From Akkermansiaceae bacterium (GTDB lineage: Bacteria; Verrucomicrobiota; Verrucomicrobiia; Verrucomicrobiales; Akkermansiaceae): a stretch of 40,590 nt of DNA. The position numbers were made by a program, and so were the translations under genes. Of this stretch, positions 34,109-40,590 are shown one piece after another (the stretch's first letter is position 1; the number at the start of each line of letters is the position of its first letter). The stretch lies in NCBI GenBank assembly GCA_029242935.1, contig JAQWSX010000031.1:1-40590 (forward strand), written 5' to 3'. The notes beneath the pieces were generated by a model. It saw only the letters and a program-made list of their open reading frames with translations, did not search any database and had not been told where the DNA came from.

Positions 34109-36175
34109 TCACTTCTTGCGAACACCTGGCCCATGATCGGGATTCGCGCGACCACCAAAATATTTATCACGAATCCATTTGGGCTGCCAAACGTCCAGCC
34201 GACGTTTTGAATTGTCGTAAACAACCTCTTTGGGCTCCGGGTTGTCGATTTTTAGCGGGGACTTGTCACCGTATCTTGCTCTTGCCGCCATTAGCATTGA
34301 ATCCAAAATAGCGGCTGATTTGATAGCATTCTTCTCTTCAAGTGGCCGCATTTCATCTGGGTCCCTCTCTAGATCGAAAACCTCCCGATGATTGATCTGC
34401 GGGAAAATGTTCAGCTTCCACTTGCCCCAGCGAATCGATCGCTGATGATTTTGAAAGGGCAGGAAGACATAATCATGAACCGGCCCACCGCCGTTCATCA
34501 AGGGCTGTAGATTTTTGGAATCGGCCTGCATTGGCAGCTCAAGCCCAGCAAGACCAAGGACAGTCCCATAGAGGTCATGGACATATGAAAAATTCTCAGT
34601 CGACTGACCAGCTGGCACTTCAGGCCCCCAGATAATCAAAGGGCACTTCATGCTGTGCTCGTAAATACTTTGTTTTCCTAGCAGCCCGTGACTTCCCATC
34701 GCGAGGCCATGATCAGCAGTGTAAATCACGTAGGTATTGTCGGCATGAGGGCTTCCCTCAAGGGCTTTCATGATCCTCCCCACTTGCTCGTCAAGGTGAG
34801 TGATCAAACCATAATACTCGCAGAGCTGGTCGCTAATAACCTCCCTGGTCCGTGGCCATGGCGCCAGACTTTCATCACGCCCCGAAACCCCGGCAGGTCC
34901 GATCTTGTAGGGATGTTGTGGAAGGAAATTTTTAGGGAGCGGTGGACGATTTTGATAATACATCTCACGATATTTCTCTGGAGGGTTTCTTGGGTCGTGC
35001 GGAGCCATGAATGCCACATAGAGAAAGAAATTTTCTTCGGTCTTTGCTCCCTCAATAAACTTTACGGCATCGTTAGCGAAGACCTCACTTGAGAAGCCCC
35101 CTGCAGGGCTCTTCCCCGAGAGTTTCCCGCCAGAAAACTTTTGCACATCGAAATCAGCATGATTCGCCATCCCACCCAAATACACCGAGGAACCCTCAGA
35201 AAAAGCACGCTTCAGGGTTGCTTCTCCATTATGCCATTTCCCAATAATGTGGGAGCGATATCCTCCTTGTTGGGTCAGATATGATGGCAGGATCTTGGCA
35301 TCTCCCCAATTGGAGCCCGGATTCTTTTTGGGCAAATTCAACCACTGCCTCCCAGTCATCAGCATGGCTCGACTTGCCACGCAAACCGCCCCGCTGAAGG
35401 AACCAGCACAGTAGTTATTGCGAAAGCTGAAACCACGCTCAACCAACTGATCAAGATTTGGAGTCCTGATATGCTGATTCCCATGCGCCGCGATCGTGTT
35501 CGCCTTCTGATCGTCTGCAAAGAGAAAGATAAAATTAGGTCGCTTCCTCCTGAGTTTGTAGTGCAGCTGGGCTACTTTTCCCATATAATGGTCCATACGG
35601 AATTCAACCGCTGATTTCTGGATGTGACTCCTCGACTTTTCGATTTCACCAAGCGCCTCATAGTAAAGTCCCAAGTAGAGGTGGGCATAACAAAGTTGGT
35701 TCCGTAATAAGAGGCCTTCCGCATTTTTTGAAGCCGCATCCAGAATATCCTGCGAAGTTCCCTTTCCCGCAAAAAGATCATGAACTTCCTTCATCGGTAC
35801 GCGTGAATCACCCACTATCGGAATTAAGGCTTTCCGGGCTTTTTTTACCGACCCTGCTTCGGCACGCACCACACACAAAAAATGCCATGCCGCATTCTCA
35901 ACATCATTTCGATTCACCTTCTGATGCAGCTCAAATTGCCTGACCCCCTTCTCAAACTCATTCGCGTAATAAAAAGCCAGCCCACGCTGCCAGTGATAGG
36001 GTTCACGAAAAGGCTGCGCGACAATTTCTAAATCCCAGCTTTGGATCGACTCATCAATTCGGCCCGCAAAAAAGTGCTCTTCTCCTCGCGCGTATAAATC
36101 CCGTCGATTCGGATCATTCGCCTGACCAAACATTGGTAAAACAGTCGCTAAAACCAGCAGAAGCCATAATCTCAT
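34109..36175 (-). CDS. secreted sulfatase with N-terminal TPR-like domain
   Basis: From the ATG at 36175 (688 residues) the protein has a signal peptide MRLWLLLVLATVLPMFGQA; the earlier GTG adds only five residues. Residues about 25-205 form TPR-like helical repeats. The sulfatase domain begins at RPNFIFLFADDQK with metal aspartates 221-222. The formylglycine motif is Cys265-VASR (CxASR instead of the usual CxPSR), followed by AMLMTGR. 'HIIGKWHNG', 'YTADHGLAMGSHG' and 'PLIIWGP' complete the family set. A TPR in front of a sulfatase is uncommon. It likely desulfates polysaccharides outside the cytoplasm. Confidence 0.87.
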   Translation of the reverse strand: MRLWLLLVLATVLPMFGQANDPNRRDLYARGEEHFFAGRIDESIQSWDLEIVAQPFREPYHWQRGLAFYYANEFEKGVRQFELHQKVNRNDVENAAWHFLCVVRAEAGSVKKARKALIPIVGDSRVPMKEVHDLFAGKGTSQDILDAASKNAEGLLLRNQLCYAHLYLGLYYEALGEIEKSRSHIQKSAVEFRMDHYMGKVAQLHYKLRRKRPNFIFLFADDQKANTIAAHGNQHIRTPNLDQLVERGFSFRNNYCAGSFSGAVCVASRAMLMTGRQWLNLPKKNPGSNWGDAKILPSYLTQQGGYRSHIIGKWHNGEATLKRAFSEGSSVYLGGMANHADFDVQKFSGGKLSGKSPAGGFSSEVFANDAVKFIEGAKTEENFFLYVAFMAPHDPRNPPEKYREMYYQNRPPLPKNFLPQHPYKIGPAGVSGRDESLAPWPRTREVISDQLCEYYGLITHLDEQVGRIMKALEGSPHADNTYVIYTADHGLAMGSHGLLGKQSIYEHSMKCPLIIWGPEVPAGQSTENFSYVHDLYGTVLGLAGLELPMQADSKNLQPLMNGGGPVHDYVFLPFQNHQRSIRWGKWKLNIFPQINHREVFDLERDPDEMRPLEEKNAIKSAAILDSMLMAARARYGDKSPLKIDNPEPKEVVYDNSKRRLDVWQPKWIRDKYFGGRANPDHGPGVRKK

Positions 36176-36494
36176 CCCTTTAATTAGCACGAAGAAGCAT
36201 CAAGCTTCGATTTAAATTTGTCAGAGAGTTAGTTCCATTCATTGGACGTTCGAGGCCTTTAAAGGCAAGGGCATCCATTTTATTGGTTTGCGTCTTAGAT
36301 GAACTCTCGCTTCCTTTTTAGAAAACTTAGGATCTGCTCGAGGATTGCTGCAGCCATAATTTCCCCTTAAGAGACTCAAAACTAGATATTCTCAACCTTT
36401 ACTCAAAAACTGAAAAAGTAGACGAACACCGAAAATGGCACCAAAAGAATTTGAGCAACCTACTTAATATTCTCATGATGGTGCTTCTGTTACC
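36176..36494. other. gap between the sulfatase and P450 genes
   Basis: This stretch, holding two divergent promoter regions, has no gene. The only clear structure is the 12-base palindrome GCCTTTAAAGGC at about 36256. The P450 start is preceded by an AT-rich TAATAT near 36460, which might be a -10 box. No RNA gene is seen. Confidence 0.4.
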
Positions 36495-37625
36495 ATGCAA
36501 AATGATCCCTTCCAAGAAGCACGTGAAAAAAAAGGCACCCTAAAGTGCCCGTTTCAAGGAGAAGAGATTCCCATGCTCCTCCGCCATGCCGATGTTCGGG
36601 CAGCCGCGAAGGACTGGCAGAAATTCAGCTCCGATGCTCCATTCAGGGTCCCCATCCCATCGGAAGAAGAATTGCGCACCATGCGGCAACTTCCCATCGA
36701 GACAAACCCGCCCGAGCACACCGAATATCGTAAAATCGTCGAACCATTTTTTAAACGATCCAAAACTCCCGAGGTCGTTACAAAAGTTCAGACCCTCGTC
36801 ACCGAGCTTTTGGAAAAGGCTCTGACAGGCAATGGCTCGCTTGAAATCGTTCACCAGTTCGCCTTGCCCATCCAGTCACGGGCTTTGACTTATCTTTTAA
36901 ATGTCCCCGAGTCCGAAGCCAACACTTATATCGAGTGGGGAATCCACGTTTTCCACGATGAAAATGGCTGCGGCTCCACGCTGGAAGATCACCTTGCTTG
37001 GGCCTTTAAGCGTGCGGAAAAAGATCCAGGTAAGGATTTTTTCAGTACGCTAAATCAAGCAACTTTTCAAAATCGCCTCCTAACTCACGAAGAAAAAATG
37101 GGATTCGCAAACCTCACCTTCGCCGGAGGTCGGGACACCATCATTCATAGTATCTCTTCAATCATCGCCCACTTTGGACAATACCCCGAAGACCTTCAAT
37201 CACTCCGCGACAATCCCAAAGGTCTAGTGATTGCTGGAGAAGAATTTTTCCGGGCTTTTATGCCTCTCACTCACATCGGTCGGGTCTGTCCAATTGAAAC
37301 CGAGATCAGAGGGAATAAGATTTCAGCTGGAGGTCGCGTTTCCTTGGGCTGGGCTGCCGCAAATTTTGATCCAGAGGTCTTCGACGAACCCGAAAAAATA
37401 AACCTCACTCGAAAGCCAAACCCCCACGTTTCTTTCGGTTTTGGTAAACACCTTTGCCTCGGGGCACCACACGCCAGACTCATTATCCGCTCACTTCTCG
37501 AAGCCTTGATCGCAAGAGTAGCAACAATCGAAATTTTGGAGGCGGCTTCTCACGTCGAAGAAAACTTGGCCTATTCCAGAGAAAACGGGTTTGACAGGCT
37601 TAAAGTCCAATTTCATGCCCTTTAG
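36495..37625 (+). CDS. cytochrome P450
   Basis: A 376-residue soluble bacterial P450. The heme-binding loop is FGFGKHLCLG with Cys321, the I-helix oxygen motif is AGGRDT (210-215) and the ExxR of the K-helix is EFFR at 250-253. The 'PPEHTEYRKIVEPFF' block near residue 72 is typical. No signal peptide or membrane anchor is seen, and no ferredoxin or reductase is adjacent, so the electron donor must be encoded elsewhere. The substrate is unknown. Confidence 0.93.
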   Translation: MQNDPFQEAREKKGTLKCPFQGEEIPMLLRHADVRAAAKDWQKFSSDAPFRVPIPSEEELRTMRQLPIETNPPEHTEYRKIVEPFFKRSKTPEVVTKVQTLVTELLEKALTGNGSLEIVHQFALPIQSRALTYLLNVPESEANTYIEWGIHVFHDENGCGSTLEDHLAWAFKRAEKDPGKDFFSTLNQATFQNRLLTHEEKMGFANLTFAGGRDTIIHSISSIIAHFGQYPEDLQSLRDNPKGLVIAGEEFFRAFMPLTHIGRVCPIETEIRGNKISAGGRVSLGWAAANFDPEVFDEPEKINLTRKPNPHVSFGFGKHLCLGAPHARLIIRSLLEALIARVATIEILEAASHVEENLAYSRENGFDRLKVQFHAL

Positions 37626-37635
37626 AGGCCTGCTT

Positions 37636-37728
37636 TTAAAAACCTGCTTTCTCTCGTTCCTCTTGAAAAAAATCCCTACAACAAGCTGAATTTCCACCAG
37701 CAGCTTCAGAGCGATCCACGAGCCGCAT
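37636..37728 (-). CDS. possible 30-residue peptide with a Cys-Cys pair
   Basis: A short ATG-started frame follows 12 bases after the cytochrome c peroxidase gene. It would encode a 30-residue peptide (MRLVDRSEAAGGNSACC, then RDFFQEEREKAGF). Its composition is protein-like, with an acidic/basic helix after a central Cys-Cys pair. No family is recognised and no Shine-Dalgarno sequence is visible. It may be chance; its place after a di-heme peroxidase gene is the only contextual support. Confidence 0.25.
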   Translation of the reverse strand: MRLVDRSEAAGGNSACCRDFFQEEREKAGF

Positions 37729-37739
37729 CGCTTTGACCT

Positions 37740-38881
37740 TTAATTGCCACCTGGCCTACGAGGGACGGTTAAGTCATGCCTTCGTTTGGTAAGGAAAAAT
37801 GCTTTTCGCTCTTCGGTTTGTGGCACCCCCAGAGGAACTTGGGGAAAAATATTCCCCTCCGGAATCTTGAGTAAGTTTTGGTCAGTAAAAGCGGCCAACA
37901 AGGCGACCAGGTCATCAACTTCCTGATCGGTCAAACCAAGGTCGCCCATGTCTTCATGATTCACGGTTCGAGGATAATTTGTCACCCCCCAGCGCTCGGG
38001 CTCAAGATCGCGCTTGTTGTATAACTCAATCACCTCTTTTAAAGTTTTGATCGAGCCATATGCAGATAGGGAGCCGTCAAAGCGACATTTCGAAGCGAAG
38101 GCACTTTGAATTGCCCAAGTTCCCCAGCCTTACCTGTAACAGCTCCGAGTCCCGGGTCGATTCTCCCTATCGCCGGTGCTCCCAAGTTATCAAATCCAGA
38201 ATCAGTCAACAAAGGCTTGGGCCAACTTGCAACACCCGTCAGATGGCAGGTAGAACACTTTCCCGTAGTTTGAAACACATCAAGCCCACGTTTTTCCGAA
38301 AGGCTGAGTGCTTCTTTGTCGCCAGCCCAATACTCATCAATGCGGGAATTAAAGGGCCGAAACATCGGCTCACGGAGGAAGGCAACCAAAGCTTCAAACG
38401 TTTTCTCATTGATTTCCTTGTCCGTGAGATCTTTGAATTCTTTCGCGTAATTCCCGCTACGAAACTTTCCTGCCAACTCCTTAGCACCAGCAATATTCAT
38501 TTCGTTCTTATCAAAAAAAGGATGACGAACCTGGTCCTGAAGATCGTGTGCCCGACCATCTAGAAAAAGGCCACCTTCCACGATATATTCTAACTCGCCT
38601 TTGTCGTCATAAGTGTCTTCCAACCTTTGAGATGGGATCAACGCGGCATACATTAATGAAGGTGCATTCCGTCGCCCTGCCCGCCCCTTCACCGCGCCCG
38701 GAGAAACCCGGCGAGGATCCGCGAATGCTTCTTTAGGAATGTGGCACGAAACACATCCTTGTCCAGGGGGGGTAGAAAGTGAAGTATCAAGAAAGATTTT
38801 TTCCCCTAAGGCAGCAAGAGGTAGCTCGGCTCCAAAGCAAAAAACCACCAAACTCGACCATATGAAAACCGTGAGTTTCAT
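37740..38881 (-). pseudogene. di-heme cytochrome c peroxidase (MauG family), frameshifted near 38060
   Basis: The first part (280 codons from 38881) has a signal peptide and both heme sites, CVSCH at 43-47 and CSTCH at 209-213, as in cytochrome c peroxidase and MauG proteins. It runs to TAPYLHMARSKL and stops at 38039. The family continues PYLHDGS...L.EVI..Y, which is found in another frame as GSIKTLKEVIELYNKR ending at the stop codon at 37740. Restoring one base between 38059 and 38060 turns CAT-ATG into CAT-GAT-GGC (H-D-G). So either a fresh mutation or an assembly error is present. The ATG overlaps the upstream gene by four bases. Confidence 0.85.
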
Positions 38882-39924
38882 TTTGCTACACCAAGCCCAA
38901 TCGATTTACAGTAAGCGATGCTACGTTCAATCTCCCCTCTTTGATATTTTTGTTCATCTTCTTTCGAAGAAGACTTATGAGCCTTCCGAGCCGTCCCTGT
39001 AGCAGCCCATTTTTCAAAGGCAACAAGACTCTCAGGTTTGCCCAATGCCCAAGATTTCCAAAAGCCCTCTTTTCGAAATGCGAGCTCGCGATTAAAGCCT
39101 GAAATTGTCTCGATCTGAACTGGTGAATTCGGGCAAAGCTCTGCGAAACGTTTGAAGTAAGCTTTCCAGTCCACCATTCCTTCACCCATCGCCGTCCACT
39201 GCGCGGTTACTCCGTTCTCACTCTTCCAAACCTGGGTGTCTCGCAAGCTCGTCGTTAGAGTATACTTTCCAAGATTTTCCAGATTTTCAAGCGGAGTCTC
39301 AAGAGTCCAAACTGCATTTCCAGCATCTAGATTAACACCCACAAAATCTGAACCCGCTGTCTCTACGAGCGACTTCAACTCCAACGAGTGCATGTCCCCA
39401 GCATGGTTTTCCATAGCAACCTTAACACCAAGATCTTCGCACACGCCTTTGCACGACTTGAGAACTTTAACCGTGTCTTCAATACGGGCTGCAATGCCTC
39501 CCTTTGTTGTCCGATCTCTTCCATTTCCAAGTACCACTCGAATTACTGGTGATCCAAGGGCCTTTGCAGACCTCAGACCAAGACGTAGATGTTCTTCGGC
39601 TTTTCCCCACTTATCTTTGAAACTGACTGAAGTCGGGCAAATGCTCCAGGTTCCAAGGTAAATTTGGATCCCCAGATCATCGGCGTATTTACGAATCCCC
39701 AAAAGATGCTTTTCATCGAGAGACTGAAAGGCATCAAGGTCAGTGATGAAAACCGTATCAACCTTGAGTTTTACGGCATAGTCGATGAGTTCCTTGGCCT
39801 TCCAACCCATCGCCCGCACCGCGAAGTTATCATAGCCCAACGAGAGTGATTTTTTAGATCCCTCTCCAAATACACTAGTAGCAGTCGCCGCGAGAGAGCC
39901 AGAAAGAAAATATCGTCGTTTCAT
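38878..39924 (-). CDS. exported sugar phosphate isomerase/epimerase-like TIM-barrel protein
   Basis: A 348-residue protein whose N-terminus (MKRRYFLSGSLAATATSVFGEG) looks like a Tat-type export signal. The body is an AP endonuclease 2-type TIM barrel: 'FVGVNLDAGNAVW' with metal Asp and Asn, VAMENHAGDMHS with Glu and His, and 'PVQIETISGFNR' with the late Glu. Such proteins are frequent in Verrucomicrobia next to cytochromes. A good Shine-Dalgarno sequence (AAGGAG, 39933-39938 on the minus strand) stands before the ATG. It overlaps the peroxidase gene by four bases. Substrate unknown. Confidence 0.82.
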   Translation of the reverse strand: MKRRYFLSGSLAATATSVFGEGSKKSLSLGYDNFAVRAMGWKAKELIDYAVKLKVDTVFITDLDAFQSLDEKHLLGIRKYADDLGIQIYLGTWSICPTSVSFKDKWGKAEEHLRLGLRSAKALGSPVIRVVLGNGRDRTTKGGIAARIEDTVKVLKSCKGVCEDLGVKVAMENHAGDMHSLELKSLVETAGSDFVGVNLDAGNAVWTLETPLENLENLGKYTLTTSLRDTQVWKSENGVTAQWTAMGEGMVDWKAYFKRFAELCPNSPVQIETISGFNRELAFRKEGFWKSWALGKPESLVAFEKWAATGTARKAHKSSSKEDEQKYQRGEIERSIAYCKSIGLGVAK

Positions 39925-40102
39925 TACTTATTCTCCTTACGTTCCTAAAATGAAACAAGTTTCGAATAGGACGAGTAATCTTGCCAGTCCCTTCAAAGGA
40001 CAAGCCACTCCAACCCGATCGCCAAGGATTTTATGCGGTTTTGAGACCTTTCTATTTTCCAGTCGCCGAGAGTTGATTGGAAGGCCGTCATTGATTTAGG
40101 CA

Positions 40103-40590
40103 TCACTTCTTTGGCTCAGGAAACGCCACCTGCCGGGGATGCATGAGATAAGCGATGAGATCACGAATTTGGTCGGCAGAGAGGTCGGACAAGAGCCCCT
40201 GAGGCATGATTGAATCCTGCATTCGCATATTTTTAAAAACGCTTTTCTTTTCAATCGATATTTCATCCGTAAGTGTTTTCAGAGTTACGGTTCGCTCATC
40301 GGATGCTATGATCAAACCACTTATGACCCTTCCATCTTTAAGCGTGATCAAAGACATTTGGTATTCCACTGGGACCACCGAATTCGGCGCGATAATATTT
40401 TCCAAAAGGTATCCAAAATCAGCGCGCCCCGATCCAGTGAGATCCGGACCCAATTTCCCTCCTTTCCCATAAAGTTGATGACAACTTGCGCAGAGTGTCT
40501 GGAACAGCACACGGCCTTGGCCCTTATCTCCTCGAGATCGGACGTCCGGAGTCAACGCCTTCTCGAGATCAATGATCTTCTTTTTCAAAT
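40103..40590 (-). CDS. C-terminal heme-binding cytochrome domain of a large protein (5' partial)
   Basis: The frame is open to the right edge, so this is the 3' end of a gene that starts outside the window. Visible is a cytochrome c domain with CASCH, then LYGKGGKLGPDLTGSGR, 'YLLENIIAPNSVVPVEYQM' and the typical ending 'MPQGLLSDLSADQIRDLIAYL'. It is the same domain type as at the left edge. It probably belongs to a membrane-bound dehydrogenase-like protein of the PVC group. It lies 179 bases upstream of the exported isomerase-like gene on the same strand. Confidence 0.85.
   Translation of the reverse strand, partial: LKKKIIDLEKALTPDVRSRGDKGQGRVLFQTLCASCHQLYGKGGKLGPDLTGSGRADFGYLLENIIAPNSVVPVEYQMSLITLKDGRVISGLIIASDERTVTLKTLTDEISIEKKSVFKNMRMQDSIMPQGLLSDLSADQIRDLIAYLMHPRQVAFPEPKK

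Overview
The window (40,590 bases, mid-range GC) looks like a chromosomal segment of a member of the Verrucomicrobiota. The inference rests on several family types typical of the PVC group: a DUF1501 protein next to a PSCyt1/DUF1549/DUF1553 cytochrome, HEAT-repeat proteins ending in a PVC-type heme-binding cytochrome domain at both edges, a secreted sulfatase, Tat-exported sugar-isomerase-like proteins, and small secreted proteins with a C-terminal 'SxDLxNW' pattern. No tRNA, rRNA, CRISPR array, insertion sequence or phage module was found. Most genes are ordinary chromosomal housekeeping genes.

Layout. 0-8.9 kb: the end of a heme-binding HEAT-repeat protein, then a minus-strand block of a small membrane protein, DUF1501 and DUF1549/1553 proteins, an unannotated SelW-like selenoprotein read through an in-frame UGA, a DUF393 thiol-redox protein and a GbsR/MarR-type regulator. 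A perfect palindrome lies in front of the regulator and a degenerate copy in front of the DUF393 gene. 9-15.3 kb: pgk with its terminator, then a divergent pair made of a GalU-like nucleotidyltransferase with a damaged signature loop and an 1103-residue fusion of a fucokinase-like GHMP kinase with a UDP-sugar pyrophosphorylase. A frameshifted secreted protein follows. 15.3-24 kb: aat diverging from yceD-rpmF-plsX, a MalY/PatB aminotransferase, a secreted putative beta-propeller, a secreted protein with a His...Cys arrangement recalling clan CD proteases, bioB, an L,D-transpeptidase, serB and ruvA. 24-29.2 kb: a conserved small protein, an orphan nuoA, dapA and queE, facing a minus-strand operon of a PIN-PhoH ATPase, an RbsD/FucU-like lipoprotein and a mini RNase III-like protein. 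29.2-34 kb: a lipoprotein-menC-menE operon (menaquinone) diverging from a Fur-family regulator, a secreted HExxH protein and a TIM-barrel protein. 34-40.6 kb: a TPR-sulfatase, a cytochrome P450, a di-heme cytochrome c peroxidase broken by a one-base frameshift, a sugar isomerase-like protein and another heme-binding protein running off the right edge.

The most interesting items are the UGA-containing selenoprotein with a bacterial SECIS-like hairpin at the expected distance, the kinase-pyrophosphorylase fusion beside a degenerate nucleotidyltransferase, and the regulator with two related operators. Two genes carry single-base disruptions that could be real decay or assembly error. Everything here is read from sequence alone; family assignments are motif recognition without database searches.
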